From Streptomyces alfalfae (GTDB taxonomy: Bacteria; Actinomycetota; Actinomycetes; Streptomycetales; Streptomycetaceae): a DNA stretch of 64,000 nt. A program made the position numbers and the translations under genes. The notes beneath the pieces were generated by a model. That model searched no databases, was not told the origin of the DNA, and saw nothing but the letters and a program-made list of their open reading frames with translations. The stretch spans positions 372,001-436,000 of the forward strand of contig NZ_QEXM01000025.1 of the NCBI RefSeq assembly GCF_004127445.1. The letters are read 5' to 3'. This document shows positions 58,076-64,000 of the stretch, one piece after another (position 1 is the stretch's first letter; every line of letters starts with the position of its first letter).

Positions 58076-58454
58076 CGCTGCGGCCCCTCTCGATCGGCCT
58101 CCAGCATCGCAGAGCTACAGCCACAGACTGCCGGGTTCAATCCAATTCACGTCATAGTGACGAATATGGGGGTGGCGGATAGGTGGTCGACCTGAGCAGT
58201 CGGGGATGGTGGTGATTGACCCTCGCTCAAGACCGTGAGCGGAGGCCCATCTGTTGTCAGCCCCATACGGAGCCGGGGCTGGCTGTTGTCGCCTTTCTGA
58301 CGACCGCGGCGACGCCACTGTGTGAGTGCACTCTGGCCCGCCAGCACACCGATGGTTGCGACAGGCACCCACGCCGTGGCCGTCGCGCCGAGTTGAAGGC
58401 CCCCGGCCAAGGCGTTCGGTCGGGGGCCGGTGGGGCAGGGGGCGGGCGTTCGGG
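58076..58454. other. Intergenic region after the NUDIX gene
   Basis: A 379-bp stretch without a supported gene. A leftward 87-codon frame with one hydrophobic segment exists but begins with TTG and has no ribosome site. The stretch around 58140-58200 is AT-richer than the surroundings and could hold the NUDIX promoter. Confidence 0.4.
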
Positions 58455-58742
58455 TCAGAGGCGGTCGGTGGTGTGTGCGCCGCCCGTGCCGCGGTGGCCC
58501 GTGTCACGCGTCTTGTTCCGGCGCGGCATGAGGCCGAGCAGACCCAGGAGACCCGCCAGGCCCCAGAGGCCCCAGCCGCCGCCGCTGTCGTCATCGTCCT
58601 TGTCGTCGCCCTGCGCCTGCGGCACGGCGGCCTGCACGGCGGCTGTCTCGGCCACGGCCGGCGTCTGCGCTTCCGCGGTGGCCGCGGCGGGCCCCGCGAG
58701 GAGAACGGCGGTCAGGAGAGCACCGATAGTCGTGCGCTGCAT
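58455..58742 (-). CDS. WGxxGxxG family small secreted/anchored protein
   Basis: A 95-residue protein with a signal peptide (TTIGALLTAVLLAGPAAATAEA), an Asp-rich spacer (GDDKDDDDSGGG) and the WG(L/x)WGLAGLLGLLGL motif (about 58-72) followed by basic residues (MPRRNKTR). This is the WGxxGxxG-type C-terminal anchor, which in other bacteria is recognised by dedicated sorting systems. The ATG has a perfect AAGGAGG. No sortase-like gene is near. Function unknown. Confidence 0.8.
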   Translation of the reverse strand: MQRTTIGALLTAVLLAGPAAATAEAQTPAVAETAAVQAAVPQAQGDDKDDDDSGGGWGLWGLAGLLGLLGLMPRRNKTRDTGHRGTGGAHTTDRL

Positions 58743-58946
58743 GGTTCCTCCTTGCATGACCCACGGACGGGGTCCTGCACCCCATGGCGCGTGACGCCCG
58801 ATGGCCCCGCAACTCCGGCGGGTGCGGGAGGCCGCTCCGAAGTGCGGCTGAGCCGCTGTGCCGGGGCCACGGGGCCATCGGGACCGTTAGGGCAAACGGG
58901 TGAACGGAGCGTGCCGTTCACCCGTGTGGGCGCGGTGACCGCCCGG

Positions 58947-59900
58947 CTACTTCAGGTCGTCGAAGCAGGCCTTCTTGATGCTCTTCACGCCGAACAGCGT
59001 GGTGAAGCCGCTGCCGAGGGCGGAGGCCGCGCCCCGCTTGGAGTTGACGCCCGAGAGGACGGCGAGCAGCTTCTTGACGCCGCCCGCGGCCTTGATCGCC
59101 TTGTAGCTCGCGGTGCCCGGGTGGAAGGCCGCGGCCAGGGCGCCGCCGCACTTCATGGAGTTCCAGGTGTCGCTGACCATCCCGCCCGTGATCTCCTTGG
59201 TCTTGTCCCACCACTTGGGGTCGGCGACGACGGGGTAGGCGGTCGACGCGTCGGTGTGGACGCTCTGGACGAGTTCGCCGCCTTCGATCCGGTACGACGT
59301 GGGGACCGGCTTGCCGGTGGCGTCCTTGGCCCACGGCGCCTGGAAGGTGCCGACCAGTTCGCCCGAGCCGTCGAGCACCAGGACGCCGCCGTCCTCGTCC
59401 AGGAGGGCCCGCGCGCCGCTCGGCAGGTCGAGCGCGAAGCGGTACTCCTTCGGCGCCGCCGCGTCCTTCATCGTGATGAGGGCGCTCGCGCTGCCGTCCT
59501 CGCCCACCTGGGCGGCGACGTCCACGGAGTCGGCGGGCCGGGAGTAGACGACGGTGCCGTTCGGCGTGACCCGCGCGGTCGCCGCCGAGGAGCCGGGCAG
59601 GCCCACGCGGAGCCGCTTGCCGGTCGAGTCGGTCACCGTGAACGCGCCGGAGCCCATCGCGGGGAGTTCCACCCGCGATCCCCCCGCTTCGGCGATCAGC
59701 GTGCCATCGGCGCGGGTGCGCGGGACGGCGAGGCTGTCGGTGCCGGTGGCCTTCTCGACGGCGAGCGTGTCCGCCGTGTTCGTGTCCGCGGCGGTGGCGT
59801 CCGTGGCCGCGAGGGCCGGGACGGTGCAGGCGAGCAGCGCGGCGGCGGTCAGGCCGGCGACGCGTGCGGACGGTGCCTTGGTCAGGGCGGAAGTGGTCAC
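58947..59900 (-). CDS. Secreted protein of unknown function
   Basis: A 317-residue secreted protein. The signal peptide is VAGLTAAALLACTVPALAATDA. The mature part is Ala/Asp/Thr-rich and has beta-rich repeats with VTPNGTVVYSRPADSVDVAAQVGEDGSA and a segment AYPVVADPKWW that recurs in many Streptomyces secreted proteins I know only as hypothetical. The C-terminal third (about 240-317) is helical with two Cys. GTG start. It lies 204 bp upstream of the WGxxGxxG gene in the same direction. Confidence 0.7.
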   Translation of the reverse strand: MTTSALTKAPSARVAGLTAAALLACTVPALAATDATAADTNTADTLAVEKATGTDSLAVPRTRADGTLIAEAGGSRVELPAMGSGAFTVTDSTGKRLRVGLPGSSAATARVTPNGTVVYSRPADSVDVAAQVGEDGSASALITMKDAAAPKEYRFALDLPSGARALLDEDGGVLVLDGSGELVGTFQAPWAKDATGKPVPTSYRIEGGELVQSVHTDASTAYPVVADPKWWDKTKEITGGMVSDTWNSMKCGGALAAAFHPGTASYKAIKAAGGVKKLLAVLSGVNSKRGAASALGSGFTTLFGVKSIKKACFDDLK

Positions 59901-60067
59901 GAAGTTCCCCTCCTCGTGAAGCGTTGATCACCGCCTGGCCTGGTCAGGGCCGGTGGTGACATGATCGAAAAGATCATGACATCGGGCCGTGGCCGTCCCT
60001 GTCGTGAGGAGGGGCGAGGAGGGGAGAGAAAGGTAACTGGAACCTTATGCTTCCTTTATTCGTCGCC

Positions 60068-60115
60068 TTCTCGGTCCGGGTTCCTGTCGGCTTCTCGGTC
60101 CGGGTTCCTGTCGGC
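60068..60115. repeat. 24-bp perfect tandem duplication
   Basis: A 24-bp unit with core TCTCGGTCCGGGTTCCTG occurs twice, at 60068-60091 and 60092-60115, with no mismatch. It opens the larger repeat region before 60410. Confidence 0.9.
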
Positions 60116-60134
60116 TTCCCGCCGGCCTCCCCTT

Positions 60135-60410
60135 GGGCTCGCACCGGCACCCCGCCGGTCTCCCGCCGGCCTGCTCTCGTGGGCTCGCACCGGCCTCCCA
60201 TCGGCTTCCCGCCGGTCTCTCCTCCCCGGCCAGCACTGGCTTCCCGCTCGGTCTCCTGCTGAACTCCCATCGGCCGCCCCTTCCGGGCTCGCACCGGCTC
60301 CCCGCCGGTCTCCCACCGGCCTGCTCTCCTGGGCTCGCACCGGCTTCCCGCCCGGCCTCCCGCAGGTCTCCCACCGGCCTCCCATCGACCTCCCCCGGGG
60401 GCTCGCACCG
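60135..60410. repeat. Degenerate 46-bp repeat array with a 150-bp duplication
   Basis: The core GGGCTCGCACCGGC occurs at 60135, 60181, 60285 and 60331, in weaker forms near 60227 and 60399. Sixty bases at 60135-60194 and 60285-60344 differ at only three positions, so a block of about 150 bp was duplicated. It lies about 80 bp past the stop of the leftward prim-pol gene and upstream of the 59.9 kb secreted protein gene; no coding capacity is supported. Confidence 0.88.
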
Positions 60411-60488
60411 TCCCCCGTCGCGGAGGCTCGCCTACCGGCTCCCCCGCCGCAGCGCCCCGGCCCCCGCCGCAACCCCGCCCCGTCACCG

Positions 60489-61442
60489 CTACGCCTCCCC
60501 CGTCAACCGTGCCGCCGACGCGATCGTCGCGTGGGCCTCACGTTCCGTGAGGCCCACGCGGAGGGCGGCGGCCACCAGGCGGGGCGCCAGGGTCTCGCCG
60601 ATGCCGTTCTCGTAGGCGCGGCACGCGGCCCAGAAGAGGCGGGTGTTGCGCTGGCCCTCGTGCGCCGAGAGGACGAACTGGACGAGCCCCAGGCCCTGCC
60701 GCGCGCCGCCGGTCCCGTTCGCGCGCGGCTGCGCGGGGTGCGGTGGGCGCGGCGGCGGGGTGAGCAGGCGCAGCAGGGCCGGCGGGCAGGGCGCGGGCGC
60801 CAGGTGGGCCGTGCCGGGGACGGTGCCGTAGACGCCGTGTTCGGTGTGGGAGCCGGGGCCCACGAGGTAGCCGCCGGCGCCCCGGACGTCGATGCCGGGG
60901 GCCAGCCGCCCCGCCGAGTTGGGCACCACGGTGCCCGGCGGCCCGGCCAGCCAGATGTGGCGGCCGCCGCTCGGCGTGGTGACGACGACGGTCTCGGGGA
61001 TGGTGAAGAGGTGCCGCAGCGCGAGTTCCCGCAGGGCGGCGGAGGCGTCGGTGCCGGACTTGGTGTCCAGGTCGACGCCGATCAGATGGTGCGGGGGCAG
61101 CCCGCAGGCGATGCCGTACCCGGTGGCCTTGGGGGCGGCGGCGAAGAGCTCGCGGATGCGCTGCGGGTCGGTCGTCGCGTCGTACACCCCGTGTCCCGGA
61201 CGGCCGCATTCCCCGTGACAGGGGCGGGAGCCGGGCACGGCGTCGGGTGCGGGCCCGGCCATGCGCTCGGACCGGTCCGGGGCGGGGGCCCGGTCAGGGG
61301 CGGTGGCCCGGTGCGGGACGTGCGGCGAGCGCACCGCCGGCAGTTTCGTGCGGGAGAGCGGGATCACCGCGAGCCCGCGCTCGGCGGCCGACAGGGCGTG
61401 CGCGAGCGCGAGGGCGGCGGCATGGCGGTCGGTGAGGGCCAT
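60489..61442 (-). CDS. Bifunctional primase/polymerase (prim-pol) domain protein
   Basis: A 317-residue prim-pol protein. It starts ALALAHALSAAERGLAVIPLSR, has YGIACGLPPHHLIGVDLDTKSGTDA (catalytic-type DLD near residue 120), PSGGRHIWLAGP near 155 and DVRGAGGYLVGPGSHTEHGVYG near 185, the core of the archaeal-eukaryotic primase-like prim-pol fold. The C-terminal helical part (about 250-317) resembles the accessory domain of such proteins. It is longer and more complete than the one at 50 kb. The ATG at 61442 lacks a strong ribosome site; one at 61460 (MYETHS) is inside a LexA-like box. No plasmid or phage genes adjoin. Confidence 0.85.
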   Translation of the reverse strand: MALTDRHAAALALAHALSAAERGLAVIPLSRTKLPAVRSPHVPHRATAPDRAPAPDRSERMAGPAPDAVPGSRPCHGECGRPGHGVYDATTDPQRIRELFAAAPKATGYGIACGLPPHHLIGVDLDTKSGTDASAALRELALRHLFTIPETVVVTTPSGGRHIWLAGPPGTVVPNSAGRLAPGIDVRGAGGYLVGPGSHTEHGVYGTVPGTAHLAPAPCPPALLRLLTPPPRPPHPAQPRANGTGGARQGLGLVQFVLSAHEGQRNTRLFWAACRAYENGIGETLAPRLVAAALRVGLTEREAHATIASAARLTGEA

Positions 61443-61451
61443 GGAATGAGT

Positions 61452-61469
61452 TTCGTACATATGTTCGAA
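61452..61469. promoter_or_regulatory. LexA/SOS-box-like palindrome at the prim-pol start
   Basis: TTCGTACATATGTTCGAA is a near-perfect palindrome. The core CGTACATATGTTCG differs at one base from the Gram-positive/actinobacterial LexA box CGAAC-N4-GTTCG. It lies 10-27 bp before the chosen ATG of the leftward prim-pol gene, where LexA binding would block expression. Confidence 0.6.
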
Positions 61470-61790
61470 GAAGGGAAGAGGGCGCAGGCCGGGTGGTCCG
61501 TGAGAGCGCACGCCACGCGCCATATCAGGCCCCTCCGCCGCAGGGGTGCGGTAACGCTTCACCCCTTGGGGCACCCGGCGCAGGGGTGCATGACGCCCGC
61601 GCGTGAGCGGGGGTTTCGGGCCAGGTTCGCGCCCCGAAGGGCGCATTCGGCGTTTATCGACAAGCCATCACGCGTGCGGGGGATTCCATGATTCCGGGGT
61701 GGTCCGCCGCGACGCGGTGGGCAACTCTGATGCCGCGACGTCGTGCAGCAGCAGTTCCAGGCGGTCGGCCGGCCGCCGCGCAGCACCTCG

Positions 61791-61810
61791 AAGCGGTCGG
61801 TTGACCGCTT
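61791..61810. promoter_or_regulatory. Hairpin upstream of the Q/N-rich secreted protein gene
   Basis: A perfect 8-bp inverted repeat (AAGCGGTC / GACCGCTT) with a GGTT loop, 70 bp before the gene. It may be an operator or leader hairpin. Confidence 0.4.
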
Positions 61811-61879
61811 CGGCCAAGCCGTACTTCCCGGTGCCACCGGTCTCGCCGGTGCGCACCGCCTGTTCCGGAGGATCAAGAC

Positions 61880-62191
61880 ATGGCAAGCATCCGTACCGCC
61901 CGCGTCATCGCCGCCGCAGCGGCCCTTCCCCTGGCCGCCGCCCTCTTCACGGGCGTCGCGACGGCCGACAACGGCGCCATCGCGGGCAACGGGTCCAACG
62001 CCGGTGTGGCGACCGTCGTCGGCAGCGGCGTCGCGGGCAGCAACCACGGCAACTCGTCCACCACGCAGCAGCAGGCCGTCGGCAACGGCGCCTCGAACCA
62101 GAACAACACCGCCCAGGTGGACGGCTCGGCATGGACCCCGATCTACCAGACGAACGACAACGTCACCGTCAACTTCGCCGAGCTCTGGTGA
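61880..62191 (+). CDS. Small secreted Gly/Asn/Gln-rich protein
   Basis: A 103-residue protein. Signal peptide AARVIAAAAALPLAAALFTGVATA ends near residue 29. The mature 74 residues are Gly, Asn, Ser, Gln rich with short repeats (NGAIAGNGSNAG, GNSSTTQQQAVGNGASNQNNTAQVDG), no Cys, and an aromatic end (WTPIYQTNDNVTVNFAELW). Asn/Gln-repeat proteins can form amyloid-like surface fibres; chaplins and rodlins, which it does not match, have such roles on Streptomyces hyphae. The ATG has GGAGG 8 nt upstream. Function unknown. Confidence 0.75.
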   Translation: MASIRTARVIAAAAALPLAAALFTGVATADNGAIAGNGSNAGVATVVGSGVAGSNHGNSSTTQQQAVGNGASNQNNTAQVDGSAWTPIYQTNDNVTVNFAELW

Positions 62192-62236
62192 ACCGGGCCC
62201 CCACGGAGCCGCTCGGGACGGCTCCGCGGGGCCGGT
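62192..62236 (+). terminator. Terminator after the secreted protein gene
   Basis: A long GC hairpin begins directly at the stop codon: left arm ACCGGGCCCCCACGGAGCCG and right arm CGGCTCCGCGGGGCCGGT pair with two bulges around a 7-nt loop. Confidence 0.7.
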
Positions 62237-62366
62237 GAGACCGGCATTCAGGGGTGATGGGACAAGGGTCCTGTGCGGCGGCGCCTCGGCGTCGCCGCAC
62301 AGTTGTGTGCGGCAGGGGGGGGCGGGAGGCGCCGGCGGCCACGACGTCTTGACACCGGCATAAGAG

Positions 62367-62381
62367 CTGACGGACAGTCAG
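62367..62381. promoter_or_regulatory. Inverted repeat upstream of the ChsH2-like gene (TetR-type operator candidate)
   Basis: CTGAC-N5-GTCAG is a perfect 5-bp inverted repeat 70 bp before the gene, next to TTGACA at 62349. TetR regulators of acyl-CoA and steroid genes often use such forms, but no regulator is in the window. Confidence 0.4.
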
Positions 62382-62450
62382 AAACCGGCGGAGGGACGGA
62401 AGCCGGAGCCGCGCGGTACTCGGTGAGCGGCGGGACTCGGAGGGGGATGC

Positions 62451-63506
62451 GTGGGCGGCGCGGAGCGGGTGGCGGAGGGCGCGGGGGGCGCGGACGCGGG
62501 GGCCGAGGAGATTCCGTACGTGGAGCTGAAGGCGTTCGAGGGGCGGGCCGCCGCGGTGGCGGGGCGCGGCAAGGACCCGGTCAACGGGCCGATGATCAGG
62601 CACTGGTGCGAGGCCATGGGCGACGCCAACCCGGCGTACGCGGGCCCGGACCAGGTGGCGCCGCCGACGATGCTCCAGGCGTGGACGATGGGCGGGCTCT
62701 CCGGACACGAGGGATTCTCCGGACACGAGGGGCGCGAGGGGTGCGAGGGGCATGAGGAGCACGAGGGGCAGGAGGGGCAGGAGGGGCATGAGGGGCACAA
62801 GGGGCGTTCGGACGCGTACGACGCGCTGTTCGCCCTGCTCGACGGGGCGGGCTACACCTCGGTCGTCGCCACCGACTGCGAGCAGGAGTACGTACGGGCG
62901 CTGCGGCCCGGCGACCTGATCACCTTCGACGCGGTGATCGAGTCGGTGTCCGAGCGCAAGACGACCAGGCTCGGCACGGGCCACTTCGTCACCACGCGGA
63001 TGGATGTCAGGGCGGACGGCGCACTCGCGGGAACGCACCGCTTCCGCATCCTCAAGTACGCCCCCGCCGCGCGCCGCGAGCCCGTGGCCAGGCGTCCCCG
63101 GCCGGTGGTCAACCGCGACAACGCGGGGTTCTGGGAGGGGGTCGCCGCCCACCGGCTGCTGATCCAGCGCTGCTGCGGCTGCGGCGCCCCGCGTTTCCCC
63201 TGGCTGCCGGGGTGCAACGCGTGCGGCTCCGCCGAGTGGGACACCGTCGAGGCGAGCGGCGAGGGCACGGTCCACTCGTACGTCGTGATGCACCATCCGC
63301 CCTTCCCCGCCTTCGATCCCCCCTACGCCGTGGGCCTCGTCGAGCTGGCCGAGGGCGTGCGGATCGTCAGCAACGTCGTCGGGGTGCCCTGCGACGAGGT
63401 GCGCATCGGGATGCCGGTGCGGTTGGAGTTCCAGCGGGTGGACGAGGAACTCGAACTGCCCGTGTTCCGGGCCTCGGCGGACGGAGGACCCCATGAGGCC
63501 AGGTGA
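62451..63506 (+). CDS. MaoC/DUF35 (ChsH2-like) hydratase subunit with His-rich insert
   Basis: A 351-residue protein of two known domains. An N-terminal MaoC hot-dog domain (about 25-205, PVNGPMIRHWCEAMGDANPAYAGPD, CEQEYVRALRPGDLITFDAVIESV) is followed by a DUF35 zinc-ribbon/OB domain (about 225-350, QRCCGCGAPRFPWLPGCNACGSAEWDTVEASGEGTVHSYVV). This matches ChsH2 of the steroid side-chain enoyl-CoA hydratase. An insertion at about 80-115 of GHEG/EGHE repeats interrupts the MaoC domain. The GTG start has GGAGGGGG. It overlaps the ChsH1-like gene by 14 bp and heads a three-gene module. Confidence 0.85.
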   Translation: MGGAERVAEGAGGADAGAEEIPYVELKAFEGRAAAVAGRGKDPVNGPMIRHWCEAMGDANPAYAGPDQVAPPTMLQAWTMGGLSGHEGFSGHEGREGCEGHEEHEGQEGQEGHEGHKGRSDAYDALFALLDGAGYTSVVATDCEQEYVRALRPGDLITFDAVIESVSERKTTRLGTGHFVTTRMDVRADGALAGTHRFRILKYAPAARREPVARRPRPVVNRDNAGFWEGVAAHRLLIQRCCGCGAPRFPWLPGCNACGSAEWDTVEASGEGTVHSYVVMHHPPFPAFDPPYAVGLVELAEGVRIVSNVVGVPCDEVRIGMPVRLEFQRVDEELELPVFRASADGGPHEAR

Positions 63507-63900
63507 GGAGCTGCCGCCCCTTGAGGTGCCGATCACCCGCACCCTGATCGTCGCCGGGGCCATCGCCTCCCGCGACTACCAGGACGTGCACCACGACGCG
63601 GAGCTGGCGCGGGCGAAGGGCTCGCCCGACATCTTCATGAACATCCTGACGACCAACGGCCTCGTCGGCCGCTACATCACCGACCACTTCGGCCCCACGG
63701 CGATCCTGCGCAAGGTGGCGATACGGCTCGGCGCGCCCAACCACCCGGGCGACACCATGGTCCTGACCGGCACCGTTGAGCGGGTCGAGGCGACGCCCGA
63801 GGGGGACACCGCCACGGTCGGCGTCGTCGGGGCCAACGGCGTCGGCAGGCACGTCACCGGAACCGTGACCGTGACCGTCCCGGCGGGAGGCGCCGCATGA
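63493..63900 (+). CDS. MaoC (ChsH1-like) hydratase partner
   Basis: A 135-residue MaoC-like protein: ITRTLIVAGAIASRDYQDVHHDAELARAKGSPDIFMNILTTNGLVGRYITD. The catalytic Asp/His pair is in RDYQDVHHD. In steroid degraders ChsH1 pairs with ChsH2 to hydrate the short enoyl-CoA side chain. It starts inside ChsH2 (14-bp overlap) and ends in an ATGA overlap with the Ltp2-like gene, which supports one complex. The ATG follows GGAGGACCC. Confidence 0.85.
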   Translation: MRPGEELPPLEVPITRTLIVAGAIASRDYQDVHHDAELARAKGSPDIFMNILTTNGLVGRYITDHFGPTAILRKVAIRLGAPNHPGDTMVLTGTVERVEATPEGDTATVGVVGANGVGRHVTGTVTVTVPAGGAA

Positions 63901-64000
63901 GCGTCCGTACGCGCGACAGCCTCGGCGGCAGGGCGGCGATCGCCGGCATCGGGGCGACGGAGTTCTCCAAGGACTCCGGGCGCAGTGAGCTGAAGCTCGC
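63897..64000 (+). CDS. Lipid-transfer/thiolase-like (Ltp2-like) protein, N-terminal part
   Basis: Only 34 codons are in the window: MSVRTRDSLGGRAAIAGIGATEFSKDSGRSELKLA, the typical start of SCP-x/thiolase-like lipid-transfer proteins. In Mycobacterium Ltp2 is the retro-aldolase that works with ChsH1-ChsH2 (it interacts with the DUF35 domain). The ATG overlaps the preceding stop by 4 bp (ATGA). The gene continues past the window end. Confidence 0.85.
   Translation, partial: MSVRTRDSLGGRAAIAGIGATEFSKDSGRSELKL

Noticed and set aside
58128..58145. GGGTTCAATCC resembling a tRNA 3' fragment (att site)
   Set aside because: It does not match the tRNA-Ser 3' end at 55.95 kb, has no paired T stem and no integrase gene is near.
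58147..58410. 87-codon leftward frame with one hydrophobic segment
   Set aside because: TTG start without a ribosome site and no recognised homologue; treated as intergenic.
60135..60410. Repeat region considered as a CRISPR array
   Set aside because: Units are degenerate and irregularly spaced, there are no unique equal spacers and no cas genes.
59974..60486. Long repeat-encoded open frames on both strands (Arg/Gly/Glu/Pro-rich)
   Set aside because: All frames are open because of the GC-rich repeats; no start signal and no conserved protein.

Overview
The window is high-GC actinobacterial DNA and almost certainly a Streptomyces chromosome. The main evidence is an SsgA sporulation activator next to its IclR-type activator SsgR, many GTG starts, a DUF5326 protein, a WGxxGxxG protein, a Dyp peroxidase with a Tat signal, and a Rex-type operator in front of cydA. 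From memory, the order ssgR-ssgA-yibE/F-thiC ... hisC-cydA-cydB-cydCD ... serS-pheA-Dyp peroxidase-copper genes matches the S. coelicolor core around SCO3925-SCO3980, not far from oriC. A perfect parS site, a one-mismatch parS and two groups of DnaA boxes fit an origin-proximal position.

Layout. 1-6.1 kb: LysR fragment, cystathionine gamma-lyase-like enzyme, small membrane and cupin proteins, ssgR-ssgA, YibE/F transporter. 6.2-11.8 kb: TPP riboswitch and thiC, a membrane protein, a metallophosphoesterase and a LacI-type regulator. 12.2-21.7 kb: hisC, the cytochrome bd genes cydA-cydB-cydCD behind a Rex site, and a GAF histidine kinase. 21.7-29 kb: HAD phosphatase, F420-type oxidoreductase, kptA, and a translationally coupled M24 peptidase / hydrolase-SDR fusion / MerR operon. 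29.2-34.9 kb: a four-gene ABC transporter operon facing a second HAD phosphatase coupled to serS. 35.2-35.5 kb: a DnaA-box cluster between serS and pheA. 36.8-43.5 kb: a Dyp peroxidase and copper-handling block (CopC-CopD fusion, PCuAC lipoprotein, Sco1, YcnI, a His-containing membrane protein). 43.7-55.8 kb: anti-sigma-like kinases, MocR/carboxymuconolactone decarboxylase-like pair, Xaa-Pro aminopeptidase, a SpoIIE-type phosphatase with an altered metal motif, a prim-pol protein, glycerophosphodiesterase and an HtrA protease.

55.9-58.1 kb begins with tRNA-Ser(UGA) and is the only clearly disturbed stretch: a GntR remnant, an IS5-type transposase fragment fused in frame to the C-terminal part of a TPR regulator, and a NUDIX hydrolase. 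58.4-64 kb holds secreted proteins, an array of degenerate repeats, a second prim-pol protein with a LexA-like box at its start, and a three-gene module resembling ChsH2-ChsH1-Ltp2 of steroid side-chain degradation, cut off by the window end.

A recurring oddity is short tandem duplications (15-30 bp units) placed at or just after stop codons of at least seven genes, plus repeat-rich protein segments (MerR N-terminus, Dyp N-terminus, CopC-CopD linker, HtrA N-terminus, ChsH2-like insert). All functional names rest on sequence recognition by eye; no database search was run.
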